Source: Gemmatimonadetes bacterium 2013_60CM_65_52 (GTDB lineage: Bacteria; Gemmatimonadota; Gemmatimonadetes; Gemmatimonadales; Gemmatimonadaceae). From it: a stretch of DNA of 64,000 nt. The position numbers and the translations under genes were made by a program. The stretch is from contig NGFI01000004.1 in the NCBI GenBank assembly GCA_002215645.1, positions 309,933 to 373,932 on the forward strand, read 5' to 3'. Shown here piece by piece: positions 9,121-17,338 of the stretch. The notes under the pieces were generated by a model that searched no databases, had not been told where the DNA came from, and saw only the letters and a list, made by a program, of their open reading frames with translations. Numbering within the stretch: position 1 is the stretch's first letter; the number at the start of each line of letters is the position of its first letter.

Positions 9121-9656
9121 CAGTCCGTTCCCGGCAGGCGACGCGAGCGGACCTGCTCCACCACGTCGAACCCCAGGGCGCCCCACGCGCCCTCCGCGGC
9201 CCCGCTGCCCGCCACGTTGTGCAGCCGCATCTCGTCCAGCCCGCGCGCGCGGCCCCAGGCATCCGCCTCGCGAAGCAATGCCCGCAACACGCCGCGACGA
9301 CGATGCGCCGGACGCACGTACGCCGAGGAGACGTAGACGTAGCGCGAGGGCTCGAGCAGCGGTGAGCCGATGGACTCCACGCATCGCAGAATCCCGACGA
9401 TCTCCTCGCCGGACTCCGCGAGAAACATCACTTCCGCGTCGGAGAGAAGTTGCGCGCCGAAGAGCTCAGCAGCGCGCTCGCGCGCATCGGCGCGGAGCCG
9501 CCCGTAAATCGGATGTTCCGTGTGCTCGCGCAGCAGCTCGAGGCGCAGCTTGACCACGGTGCCGAGATCGCGCGGCATTGCTCGCCGCACGCGGACGTCC
9601 GGCGCCGCCGGATGCTGCGACGCGCTGGATGACGCCGCGTGAGGCGCGAGTCCCAT
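9120..9656 (-). CDS. GNAT family N-acetyltransferase
   Basis: A 178-residue GNAT acetyltransferase. After a short low-complexity N terminus (residues 1-20) the fold starts at VRVRRAMPRDLGTVVKLR. The acetyl-CoA loop is in motif A, V-S-S-A-Y-V-R-P-A-H-R-R-R-G-V-L-R-A-L-L (about residues 110-130), and motif B is LHNVAGSGAAEGAWGALGF. The substrate cannot be predicted. The start at 9656 lies six bases after the ATPase stop; an internal Met at MPRDLG (residue 27) is an alternative. The 3' end overlaps the kinase-like gene by 4 bases. Confidence 0.82.
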   Translation of the reverse strand: MGLAPHAASSSASQHPAAPDVRVRRAMPRDLGTVVKLRLELLREHTEHPIYGRLRADARERAAELFGAQLLSDAEVMFLAESGEEIVGILRCVESIGSPLLEPSRYVYVSSAYVRPAHRRRGVLRALLREADAWGRARGLDEMRLHNVAGSGAAEGAWGALGFDVVEQVRSRRLPGTD

Positions 9657-9662
9657 GTCGCG

Positions 9663-11141
9663 TCAGGCCGACAGCCCGCCGCCAAAAAAGTCCTCGTTCT
9701 GCCGCCGACGGCGACGCTCCGGCTCCGCACGGCCATACAGGCCGCCATCGGAGCGCGAGATCTTCTTCCGCGCCACCAGCGCCTCGAGCACCAACTCGCA
9801 CGCCGCCACGGCAAGGGCGGGATCGTCCGCGGACGCGAGTCCCACATGCTGCACGAGATCGATGAGCCCCGGCACGACGCCAAACGCCGCCGCCATCGCG
9901 TCCGCGCTGCCGTCCTCACTCACCTGGAGCGCGCCACCCTCATCGAACCAGATGACGATGTCGTCCGTGTTCACACCGCCGGCTCGCTCCTCGAACGTCG
10001 CATCCGCCGCGCGCCGGATCAGCTCGCGCGCGATCGTGTGGCCGCCGACCAGCTCACCTTCATATTCCAGCTCGATCTTTCCGGTGATCGCGGGTTGCGC
10101 GGCGTACACGTCCGAGATGCGGGGCACGATCTCCGCGTCGCCCGTCGTCATCGCGCGCCGCTCGGCGTTCGAGACGACGTTTTCCATCACGCTGATGGGC
10201 AACCGCTGCGAGACGCCGGACCTGCGGTCGATCCGCTTGTCCGTCCGTGCCTCGAACGCGATCCGCTCGACCACCTCCGCGATGAAGTCTGGCACACGCA
10301 CGGGCCTGGCGTCGCGCGCGGTCCACGATTCCTGGCGCGTGATCGTCATGCCGAGCTCCACCGTCTCGGGATAGTGCGTGATGATCTCGCTGCCGATGCG
10401 ATCCTTGAGCGGCGTGATGATCTTGCCGCGCGCCGTGTAGTCCTCCGGATTCGCCGTGAAGCAGAGCTGCACGTCGAGCGGAAGGCGCACGGGGTAGCCC
10501 TTGATCTGCACGTCCCCCTCCTGCATCACGTTGAAGAGACCCACCTGCACCTTGCCCGCGAGGTCCGGGAGCTCGTTCAGCGCGAAGATGCCGCGGTTGG
10601 CGCGCGGCAGCATGCCGTAGTGGATCGTGAGCTCGTCGGACAGCACGTGGCCGCCGCGCGCGGCGCGAATCGGATCGAGGTCTCCGATCATGTCAGCAAT
10701 GGTCACGTCCGGCGTCGCAAGCTTTTCGACGTACCGGCTGTCACGATCCACCCACGCCACCGGCGTGTCGTCGCCCGCCTGCGCAATGAGTGTGCGCGAG
10801 TATCTCGATATGGGAGCGAACGGGTTGTCGTTCACCTCGCTGCCGGCGACGATGGGCATCGCGGCGTCCAGCAGCGTCACGAGCGCGCGCAGGATGCGCG
10901 ACTTCGCCTGCCCCCGAAGCCCGAGCAGGATGAAGTTGTGCCGCGAGAGCAGGGCGTTCACGATCTGCGGCATGACCGTTTCCTCGTACCCGATCACGCC
11001 CTCGAACAGCACGCCTCCGTCGCTCAGGCGCCGAAGGAGATTCTGCCGCATTTCGTCCTTCACGGATCGCCGCGCGTGGTCCGCGGCACCGAACGGCGAC
11101 CGCTTCAGTGCGCCGAGTGTTTCGGGGAGCGACGACAACAT
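9663..11141 (-). CDS. MoxR/Mg-chelatase-like AAA+ ATPase
   Basis: A 492-residue AAA+ ATPase of the MoxR/magnesium-chelatase I clade. Walker A is G-L-R-G-Q-A-K-S (residues 74-81). The Walker B region reads I-F-A-L-N-E (185-190), with Asn in place of the usual first acidic residue. Helix-2 insert features typical of the clade are present (NVMQEGDVQIKGYPVRLPLD, then FTANPEDYT), followed by the arginine-containing lid region. About 120 residues beyond the ATPase core are of unknown fold. Such ATPases act with VWA partners in metal insertion or complex remodelling; a VWA gene lies 2.6 kb downstream. It follows the molybdopterin oxidoreductase gene by 63 bases on the same strand. Confidence 0.82.
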   Translation of the reverse strand: MLSSLPETLGALKRSPFGAADHARRSVKDEMRQNLLRRLSDGGVLFEGVIGYEETVMPQIVNALLSRHNFILLGLRGQAKSRILRALVTLLDAAMPIVAGSEVNDNPFAPISRYSRTLIAQAGDDTPVAWVDRDSRYVEKLATPDVTIADMIGDLDPIRAARGGHVLSDELTIHYGMLPRANRGIFALNELPDLAGKVQVGLFNVMQEGDVQIKGYPVRLPLDVQLCFTANPEDYTARGKIITPLKDRIGSEIITHYPETVELGMTITRQESWTARDARPVRVPDFIAEVVERIAFEARTDKRIDRRSGVSQRLPISVMENVVSNAERRAMTTGDAEIVPRISDVYAAQPAITGKIELEYEGELVGGHTIARELIRRAADATFEERAGGVNTDDIVIWFDEGGALQVSEDGSADAMAAAFGVVPGLIDLVQHVGLASADDPALAVAACELVLEALVARKKISRSDGGLYGRAEPERRRRRQNEDFFGGGLSA

Positions 11142-11204
11142 GCCTCCGGTGTTCTCTTCAATCGTGAATCAGCAAGCGAGACTCGAGCGACGCAAGGCCC
11201 GTCG

Positions 11205-13310
11205 CTATGCCATCTCGACTTCGACCTGGTTGTCGTAAAATACCGGGCCGTGACCCAGATCGGTCTCGCGCTGCGACGTCGTTTGATTGGCGTTGGCGCC
11301 GTCGCCGGCGAGCTTGCCCCACCAGATGGATGGCGCCCAGATCACGCCCTCGCGGAGCGATGGCTCCACACGCGCCCGCGCGAGAAACGCGCCGCGATCG
11401 TTCCGCACCGTCACCATCGCTCCCGCCGCGATCGCACGACGCTCGGCGTCCGCGGGATGCAGCAGCACCTCGGGCTCCCGCGCCTGCCGTCGCAGCGAGG
11501 TGACGTTGACGAACGTCGTGTTCAGGAACGTGTGCGCGGGCGACGAGATCAGCGTCAGCGGATACCGCGCCACGAGATCGGGATCGCGCTCCGGCGACTC
11601 GTACGGCGGAATGTAGGTCGGCAGTGGATCGAGCCCCATCTCCTCCAACCGCGCCGAGCGGAATTCGCACTTGCCACTCGGCGTCGTGAATTCTCCGTTC
11701 GCATACGGCAGATACGGCGTCGGCACGTTGAGACGCATCCAGCCGCGTTCCAGCAGCCCGTCGAAGGTGACGCCTTGCAGCTTCGACGCCTGTGTGTCGA
11801 GCGCCTGTCGGATCAGCGTCACGTCATCATCGCGCATGGCGGGTTGCGCCATCCCCATCCGCGCCGCGATGAGACGAAAGATCTCGCTGTTCGGCTTTGC
11901 TTCGCCGATGGGTGTGATGGACGGCTGGTTGAGCGTGACGTAGTGATGCCCGTAAGCGAAGTGGACGTCCCAGTGCTCGAGCTGCGTGGTGGCGGGCAGC
12001 ACGATGTCCGCCCAATCCGCGGTATCGGTCTGGAAATGCTCCAGCACCACGGTGAAGAGATCCTCGCGCGCGAGACCGCGCAGCACCGCGTTCCTGTCCG
12101 GCGCGACGGCGGCGGGGTTGCTGTTGTACACCACGAGGGCCTTCACCGGCGGGCCGCCCACGCCGGCGTCGTCCATGGTGAGCGCTTCGCCGAGCCGGAT
12201 CATGTTGATCGTCCGGACGTCCGGTCCGAGGTCGGGGCGCTCGAGCGCGCGCTTGTTGAACTGGAAGTTCGCCGACGTGGAGAGCTGCACGCCGCCACCT
12301 GCACGGCGCCAATGCCCCGTGACGGCGGGCAGACACGCGATGGTGCGCACCGCCATGCCTCCGCCGGCATGCCGTTGCAAGCCGTAGTTGACGCGAATGA
12401 ACGCGGCCTTCGCGCGGCCGTACCGCTCGCCGAGCGATTCGACGTCGTGACGCGAGAGTCCGGTGACGGCCGCCGTGCGCTCAGGCGTCCACTCGGCGGC
12501 GCGCGCGCGAAGGTCCTCGTGGCCGAGTGTGTATTGCTCGAGGTAGTCGCGATCCTCGAGGCCGCGCGCGAAGACCACGTGCATCAGCCCAAGCGCGAGC
12601 GCCGCGTCGGTGCCCGGACGAATCGGAAGCCATTCGTCGCACTGCAAGGCGGTTCGCGTGCGGAGCGGGTCGATGCAGATGATCGGCGCGCCGCGCTCTC
12701 GCGCCTTGAGAATGAACGGCCACAGGTGCGGATTCGCGGTGAGCGTGTTCGTGCCCCAGAGCAGGATGAGATCACTCTCGGGGACGCCTTCGCTGTCCGC
12801 GCCGATGTTGGCGCCCACGGTCATGCGCATGCCGACGGTGCCGGCCATGGAGCAGATCGTGCGATCGAGCTTCGATGCGCCGAGCAGATGGAAGAAGCGA
12901 TGGTCCATCGAGGAGCCCTGCACGAGCCCCATGGTTCCCGCGTAGGAGTACGGCAGAATGGCCTGCGGTCCGTGCGGCGAGCTCGCGATGTCGCCGAGGC
13001 GCGACGCGATTTCGTCGAGCGCATCGTCCCACGAGATGGGCGCGAACGTTCCGCTTCCCTTCGGGCCGACGCGTCGCAGTGGTTGCGTGAGCCGGTCGGG
13101 GTGATACGTGCGCTCGATGTACCGATTCACCTTCGCGCAAAGGAAGCCGTTGGTGAATGGATGGTCGGGATCACCGGCGACGCGGACGGCACGTCCGTCC
13201 TCTACGGTGACGAGCATGGCACACGTGTCGGGGCAGTCGTGGGGACATGCGCCACGCACGGTGCCTGACATGGCGAGCGGAGCGTCTGGAGCGATCGCCG
13301 GTATGCTCAT
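11205..13310 (-). CDS. Molybdopterin-dependent oxidoreductase
   Basis: A 701-residue DMSO-reductase superfamily enzyme. The N terminus binds a 4Fe-4S cluster: Cys22, Cys26, Cys30 and Cys58 (CPHDCPDTC, then NGFLCAK with the electron-relay Lys60). Molybdopterin-guanine-dinucleotide regions follow (WGTNTLTANPHLWPF, IICIDPLRTRTA, DEWLPIRPGTDAAL), and the C-terminal molydop-binding barrel begins around PLTLISSPAHTFLN. No twin-arginine signal is visible, so it is probably cytoplasmic. No electron-transfer subunits are encoded beside it, so the substrate is unassigned; it belongs to the BisC/thiosulfate-reductase-like 'anaerobic dehydrogenase' group. Start ATG at 13310; 13271 is an in-frame alternative. 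The MoxR-like ATPase follows downstream. Confidence 0.88.
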   Translation of the reverse strand: MSIPAIAPDAPLAMSGTVRGACPHDCPDTCAMLVTVEDGRAVRVAGDPDHPFTNGFLCAKVNRYIERTYHPDRLTQPLRRVGPKGSGTFAPISWDDALDEIASRLGDIASSPHGPQAILPYSYAGTMGLVQGSSMDHRFFHLLGASKLDRTICSMAGTVGMRMTVGANIGADSEGVPESDLILLWGTNTLTANPHLWPFILKARERGAPIICIDPLRTRTALQCDEWLPIRPGTDAALALGLMHVVFARGLEDRDYLEQYTLGHEDLRARAAEWTPERTAAVTGLSRHDVESLGERYGRAKAAFIRVNYGLQRHAGGGMAVRTIACLPAVTGHWRRAGGGVQLSTSANFQFNKRALERPDLGPDVRTINMIRLGEALTMDDAGVGGPPVKALVVYNSNPAAVAPDRNAVLRGLAREDLFTVVLEHFQTDTADWADIVLPATTQLEHWDVHFAYGHHYVTLNQPSITPIGEAKPNSEIFRLIAARMGMAQPAMRDDDVTLIRQALDTQASKLQGVTFDGLLERGWMRLNVPTPYLPYANGEFTTPSGKCEFRSARLEEMGLDPLPTYIPPYESPERDPDLVARYPLTLISSPAHTFLNTTFVNVTSLRRQAREPEVLLHPADAERRAIAAGAMVTVRNDRGAFLARARVEPSLREGVIWAPSIWWGKLAGDGANANQTTSQRETDLGHGPVFYDNQVEVEMA

Positions 13311-13396
13311 GGTGCGAATCGGGGACAGTGCCAAGCTAGCGATGGGCGGCAGCGCGAACCATGCACGTGCGGTCGCGCGGCGGCGGTACAGCGTGT

Positions 13397-13436
13397 AAGA
13401 TATTGCTCGTGAAAGGTTTATGCAGCATGCATAAAC
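13397..13436 (-). promoter_or_regulatory. Palindromic operator and possible -10 upstream of the molybdoenzyme
   Basis: The space between the divergent molybdoenzyme and lipoprotein genes contains a perfect inverted repeat: GTTTATGCA at 13416-13424 and TGCATAAAC at 13428-13436, separated by three bases. On the minus strand a TATCTT (13402..13397) lies 13 bases closer to the molybdoenzyme, so the palindrome would overlap the -35 region of that promoter. This is a likely transcription-factor site; the factor is unknown and no regulator gene is adjacent. Confidence 0.5.
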
Positions 13437-13531
13437 ATTTGCTTCACGTTGTCGACGCCCCGACTTCGCCGCTCGTGCGAGAATCCTTTCGCATTCACGG
13501 ACGAACACGTTGGGGCGCAGAGACTTGGGAC

Positions 13532-13583
13532 GTTTCACGCCGCTCTTGACAGCGGCACCTGACATTCTAAGTTTCACGCCGCT
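13532..13583. repeat. 13-bp direct repeat flanking the lipoprotein promoter
   Basis: GTTTCACGCCGCT occurs at 13532-13544 and again at 13571-13583, 39 bases apart. The first copy is directly upstream of the TTGACA box and the second overlaps the -10/start region, so the pair brackets the promoter. It could be an operator pair or a duplication remnant. Confidence 0.5.
13546..13573 (+). promoter_or_regulatory. Promoter of the small lipoprotein gene
   Basis: TTGACA (13546-13551) and TAAGTT (13568-13573) are separated by 16 bases. The extended TAAGTTTC also resembles the TAnnTTTG motif. Transcription would start near 13580, leaving a leader of about 70 bases before the ATG at 13651. Confidence 0.5.
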
Positions 13584-13650
13584 GAAGCCGGGCACCGAGA
13601 ACGTGCGCGGACCAACGCGTTTTTCACACAGACCCATTCAGGAGAAATAC

Positions 13651-13905
13651 ATGAAGCGCCTGGCCCTTGTCGCAGTCGTGCTCGTCGCCGCCTGCAGCTC
13701 TAAGGAAACCCCGAAGGCAGATACCGCCGCGCCAGCAATGGCTCCGGCGCCTGCTCCCGCGCCGACAGTCGCGGACACCGGCATGAAGAAGGATTCCGCC
13801 ATGGCTGGTATGAAGATGGATACCGCCAAGGCGAAGCTCGACACCGCCGCCAAGAAAGTTGAAGAGGCGAAGGACAAGGTGAAGGCAGCGGCCAAGAAGC
13901 CGTAA
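13651..13905 (+). CDS. Small Lys/Ala-rich lipoprotein
   Basis: An 84-residue protein with a clear lipoprotein signal: MKRLALVAVVLVAAC, with Cys15 in a V-A-A-C lipobox. The mature part is low complexity: an Ala/Pro stretch (APAMAPAPAPAP), two Met-rich Asp/Lys segments (GMKKDSAM, GMKMDTAK), then an amphipathic Lys/Ala/Glu helix. No enzymatic motif is present. It may be a periplasmic spacer or a peptidoglycan- or membrane-associated lipoprotein. AGGAGA sits five bases before the ATG. It has its own promoter and a strong terminator, so it is monocistronic and possibly abundantly expressed. I do not recognise a named family. Confidence 0.8.
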   Translation: MKRLALVAVVLVAACSSKETPKADTAAPAMAPAPAPAPTVADTGMKKDSAMAGMKMDTAKAKLDTAAKKVEEAKDKVKAAAKKP

Positions 13906-13928
13906 GCTTCACTACGAGCACGACACGG

Positions 13929-13958
13929 CGGGGCGGCGCTTCGGCGTCGCCCCGTTTT
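13929..13958 (+). terminator. Intrinsic terminator with UUCG tetraloop
   Basis: An 11-bp GC-rich stem (CGGGGCGGCGC paired with GCGTCGCCCCG, one G-U pair) closes on a TTCG loop in the stable C(UUCG)G context and is followed by TTTT. It lies 23 bases after the lipoprotein stop and 5 bases before the end of the convergent SDR gene. Confidence 0.9.
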
Positions 13959-13963
13959 GTCGT

Positions 13964-14968
13964 TCAGTGGTGCCGCGCCCACCACGCGAACGCGTCGGGC
14001 ACGCCGACTTCCGGCTGCACGGGCGGATCCCAGCCGAGCTCCGCGCGCGCGCGCTCCGACGTGAATGGATTGTCGCGCGTGAGAAAATCGAGCGACGAGA
14101 GCGACACTGCGTTGAAGCGATGTCCGACGATGACCGGCGCGATGACGTTGAACACGCCGAGCATGCTTCGCGCGACGGCATACGGAATCGTCGGCAGGCG
14201 AATCTGCCGTCCCAGTCCATCGCCGGCGAGGCGGAAGAACTCTGCGACGGTGACGTCGTAGTCGTTGGCCAGATTGTAGGCGCGGCCGCCCGCGATGTCC
14301 GTGCGCGCCGCGCGCACGATACCATCGGCGACGTTCTCCGCATGCACCACGGACAGCACGGACCGGCCGCCACCCACCACCGGCATGACACCATATCGCA
14401 GCAGCCGCGCAATACGCGGAACGAGCTGCCGGTCGTGACGGCCATAGATCACCACGGGCCGCACGGCGGTGGCCCACACGCGGCCCTCTCGATGCGCGGC
14501 GAACACGAGCTCCTCCGACTCACGCTTGGAGCGCGCATAGTTGGCGCGCTCTGGCAGCGGAGCGAACGGGGTGTCCTCATCCGTCTTCGCACCATCGGCG
14601 CGGTAGCGCGTGCCGCTGCCATAAACGGCAACGCTGCTCACGTGAACGAGCCGCGCCTTCGCCGCCGAGGCCGCGACGATGGCGTTGTGCGTGCCGTCCA
14701 CGTTCGGGCGACGGTAGGCCTCCCAGCCGCCATCCACCGTCACCGCCGCCGCGGCATGGACCACCAGCTCACAGCCACGTGCGGCGCGCGCGAGACCGGT
14801 GGGCTCGAGCACGTCACCGGTCGCCAGTTCCACTCCCACCCGGCTCAGCGCACCTGCTCGCGCGGCATCCCGAACCAGTGCGCGCACGTGCCACCCGTCA
14901 CGCTGCAGCCGATGCACGACGTACGTCCCCACCTGACCGGTGGCGCCCGTGACGAGCGCGTTCGGCAC
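13964..14968 (-). CDS. NAD-dependent epimerase/dehydratase (extended SDR)
   Basis: A 334-residue extended short-chain dehydrogenase. The Rossmann motif is T-G-A-T-G-Q-V-G at residues 7-14, the catalytic Ser/Tyr/Lys set is in VSSVAVYGSG and YARSK (YxxxK), and the RPVVIYG strand precedes the substrate domain. The family covers nucleotide-sugar epimerases, 3-beta-HSD-like and hopanoid-associated enzymes; the substrate cannot be chosen from sequence alone. The GTG start at 14968 follows the ygfZ TGA with no gap, so it is the last gene of the long minus-strand run that includes ygfZ and the glycolate oxidase genes. Confidence 0.85.
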   Translation of the reverse strand: MPNALVTGATGQVGTYVVHRLQRDGWHVRALVRDAARAGALSRVGVELATGDVLEPTGLARAARGCELVVHAAAAVTVDGGWEAYRRPNVDGTHNAIVAASAAKARLVHVSSVAVYGSGTRYRADGAKTDEDTPFAPLPERANYARSKRESEELVFAAHREGRVWATAVRPVVIYGRHDRQLVPRIARLLRYGVMPVVGGGRSVLSVVHAENVADGIVRAARTDIAGGRAYNLANDYDVTVAEFFRLAGDGLGRQIRLPTIPYAVARSMLGVFNVIAPVIVGHRFNAVSLSSLDFLTRDNPFTSERARAELGWDPPVQPEVGVPDAFAWWARHH

Positions 14969-16018
14969 TCAGAGCTCGATGAAGGGCAGCGCCGAGACCT
15001 CGACACGCTGCTCGATCACGCCGTCGTCATCGGGCGGAGACCAGCGAGCCGTCAGTGAGGCGCCGAGTTCCACCTCGCGCCGAATCATTGCCAGCGCGAT
15101 GCCCCCGAGCCGCGGCGAGCGCACGGCGCTGCGGACGTCACCGACCTGGAGCCCGGCGCCATCGTGCAGCGTCGCTCCGGTGCGAGGCGCGTCGAAGACC
15201 TCGTCCACCGTGCGAATGCCGCGAAGGTGCTTGTTCACGTGCCCGCGAAAATGCACGCGCGCCACCGTCTCCTGTCCAACGTAGCACCCCTTCGTATACG
15301 AGATGGCATGCAGCTCGTCGAAGTTGGCTTCCTGGGGAATCGTCGTGTCGTCCATGTCGAGGCCCCATTCCGGCCGCCCGGACTCCACACGCGCAATCTC
15401 CCACGCCTCGAGACCCGCCGGCACCGCGCCAGCCGCGGCCGCGCGCTCCCACAACAGCGGAAATACCGGCGACGGCATGAGCAGCTCGAATCCCTCGAGG
15501 GCGAGATCCGCCGACCTGACGAGCACGCACCGCTGGCCCTCGAGCTCCACGGTGACGTGCGCGTATGGCGCGAGCAATGTGAGCGCCGACGCCGGCACGT
15601 CGGTGAGCGCGGCGGCGACGTGCCGCGCATTGCGCCCGAAGATGGCGAGGTTCCGCAGCGCCGCGGTTTCATCTGTGTGCGTCGCGATGCGCGGATTGAC
15701 AAATTTCTTCACCATTGCCGCCCATGCCGCGGCGGCGCGCGGCGGCGCGTCGGTGAGCACGCCGGATTCCTCGACGAACACGCGAATGTCGGCGACGATC
15801 TTTCCCTTGGCCGTCAGCGCCGCCGCATAGCAGCCTTGTCCGGGCACAAGTCCGGAGACGTCGTTGGTGACAAGGCCGGAGACCATCTCCGCGGCACGGT
15901 CGCCGTGAAGGCGCAGGCGTCCCCGATGACTCCGATCGAACACCACGGCGCCCGCCTGCAACGCCTCGTACTCGGCGGCAACGCTTCCGTAGGCGAGTAC
16001 GACGCTTGCGTCAACCAT
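14969..16018 (-). CDS. ygfZ: YgfZ/GcvT-like folate-binding protein
   Basis: A 349-residue member of the YgfZ family. The diagnostic K-G-C-Y-V-G-Q-E-T-V-A-R motif (KGCxxGQE) is present around residues 240-251, and the N terminus has the GcvT-like FDRSHRGRLRLHGDRA segment. In E. coli YgfZ helps maintain certain Fe-S enzymes in a folate-dependent way. That fits its position 33 bases after glcF, which encodes an Fe-S protein, and ahead of the SDR gene. The family is usually about 300-350 residues, so it looks complete. Confidence 0.88.
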   Translation of the reverse strand: MVDASVVLAYGSVAAEYEALQAGAVVFDRSHRGRLRLHGDRAAEMVSGLVTNDVSGLVPGQGCYAAALTAKGKIVADIRVFVEESGVLTDAPPRAAAAWAAMVKKFVNPRIATHTDETAALRNLAIFGRNARHVAAALTDVPASALTLLAPYAHVTVELEGQRCVLVRSADLALEGFELLMPSPVFPLLWERAAAAGAVPAGLEAWEIARVESGRPEWGLDMDDTTIPQEANFDELHAISYTKGCYVGQETVARVHFRGHVNKHLRGIRTVDEVFDAPRTGATLHDGAGLQVGDVRSAVRSPRLGGIALAMIRREVELGASLTARWSPPDDDGVIEQRVEVSALPFIEL

Positions 16019-16051
16019 GACGCGTAAGTAACTGAGGCTCTCTCGGCGGCG

Positions 16052-17338
16052 CTACGGGAGCGCTGCCCGGCTGTACGAGGCGTCGAGCAGATCGACCGGA
16101 TGTGCGACGCGCGCGCGGCTCCCGGTGCGAAGCAGTCCGGCGCCGATCTGCATGAGACATCCGGGGTTCCCCGTAGCGACGATGGACGCCCCGCTGCGCG
16201 CAATGTTCTCGAGCTTCACATCGAGTACGCGCGCGCTCGTTTCCGGCTCGATCAGATTGTAGATGCCCGCGCTGCCGCAGCAGTGCTCGCTTCCCTCGAG
16301 CGGCAGCAGCTCGAGTCCGGTGACGGCGCCGAGCACGCGCAACGGTGGCTCGCTGAGGCGCTGCGCATGCAGAAGGTGGCACGGTGCATCGTAGGCGACC
16401 GCGAGCGGCAGCGGTGCGCCCGGCTGCGGTCCAGCGGCGGCGAGGAGCTCCGTCACGTCACGCACACGCGACGCGACCTGTTTTGCGCGCTCGTGCCATT
16501 CAGGATCGTCTGCGAGCAGCTCGCCGTACTCCTTCATCATCGCGCCACATCCCGAGGCGTTGACTGCAACGAGCTCAGCTCCGGCGCGCTCGAATGCGGC
16601 GACGTTTGCGCGGGCCAGCACGCGCGCGGTGTCGAGGTCGCCGGCATGGGCGTGTAGCGCGCCACAGCATCGCTGTCCGGGTGCCGGCTGCGTGCGATAT
16701 CCGTTCGCCTCGAGGGTGCGTGCCGTCGCGCGATTGGTGTCCGCGAACAATCCCTCCATCACGCATCCCGTGAGCAGGGCAACAGAACCACGCGTTCCAT
16801 CCGACGACGCGATGTAGTCCGCGCGCTGGACTGGCGAGCGAGTCGCCTCCAGCATGGCCATTGCAAACCCGACGCGCCCCGGAATGCGCGAGAGCAGTGC
16901 CGACACGCGAAGCGCGCGCGTCACGCGGCCTCCCATCATCGCGAGCCACAGCAGCGGACGCCGCGCGAAGACGAAGAGGATGAAGCGCGCAATCCACGGA
17001 TTGGGCGACACGCGCGCAAGCGTCGCACGCGTGCCTTCCAACAATTGCCCGTATGGCACACCGGACGGACATGCGGTCTCGCACGCTCGGCAGCCAAGAC
17101 ACCGGTCGATGTGTGTGCGCACATCCGCGTCGGTTGGTGGCAGCGTCCCCTCGACGAGTGCGCGCATGAGCACGATGCGGCCGCGCGGGCTGTCGTTCTC
17201 GTCCTCGAGCGTGAGGTACGTCGGGCACGCCTGGAGACAGAAGCCGCAATGCACGCACGCGTCGATGCCCGCGCTCACAGCGGCGAGCGGCGTGCCCGGC
17301 AGCGCGCATGCGGCAGCGGCGCGAGTGACTCCGCTCAT
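16052..17338 (-). CDS. glcF: Glycolate oxidase iron-sulfur subunit
   Basis: A 428-residue protein with two N-terminal 4Fe-4S motifs (C-V-H-C-G-F-C-L-Q-A-C-P and C-L-G-C-R-A-C-E-T-A-C-P-S) and two C-terminal CCG domains (QRCCGALHAHAG and EHCCGSAGIYN). This matches GlcF, which passes electrons from the GlcD/GlcE flavoproteins to the respiratory quinone pool. The ATG at 17338 overlaps the glcE TGA (ATGA). A longer in-frame upstream extension exists, but it overlaps glcE coding sequence and lacks family similarity. Confidence 0.92.
   Translation of the reverse strand: MSGVTRAAAACALPGTPLAAVSAGIDACVHCGFCLQACPTYLTLEDENDSPRGRIVLMRALVEGTLPPTDADVRTHIDRCLGCRACETACPSGVPYGQLLEGTRATLARVSPNPWIARFILFVFARRPLLWLAMMGGRVTRALRVSALLSRIPGRVGFAMAMLEATRSPVQRADYIASSDGTRGSVALLTGCVMEGLFADTNRATARTLEANGYRTQPAPGQRCCGALHAHAGDLDTARVLARANVAAFERAGAELVAVNASGCGAMMKEYGELLADDPEWHERAKQVASRVRDVTELLAAAGPQPGAPLPLAVAYDAPCHLLHAQRLSEPPLRVLGAVTGLELLPLEGSEHCCGSAGIYNLIEPETSARVLDVKLENIARSGASIVATGNPGCLMQIGAGLLRTGSRARVAHPVDLLDASYSRAALP

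Noticed and set aside
9639-13268. A continuous 1209-codon open frame on the plus strand
   Set aside because: It lies wholly antisense to the AAA+ ATPase and molybdoenzyme genes. The translation is Arg/His-rich without any motif, the usual shadow of high-GC third-position bias.
13329-13344. TGGCAC on the minus strand upstream of the molybdoenzyme as a sigma-54 -24 box
   Set aside because: The matching -12 TTGC element is absent at the required spacing (the sequence there is CCGA).
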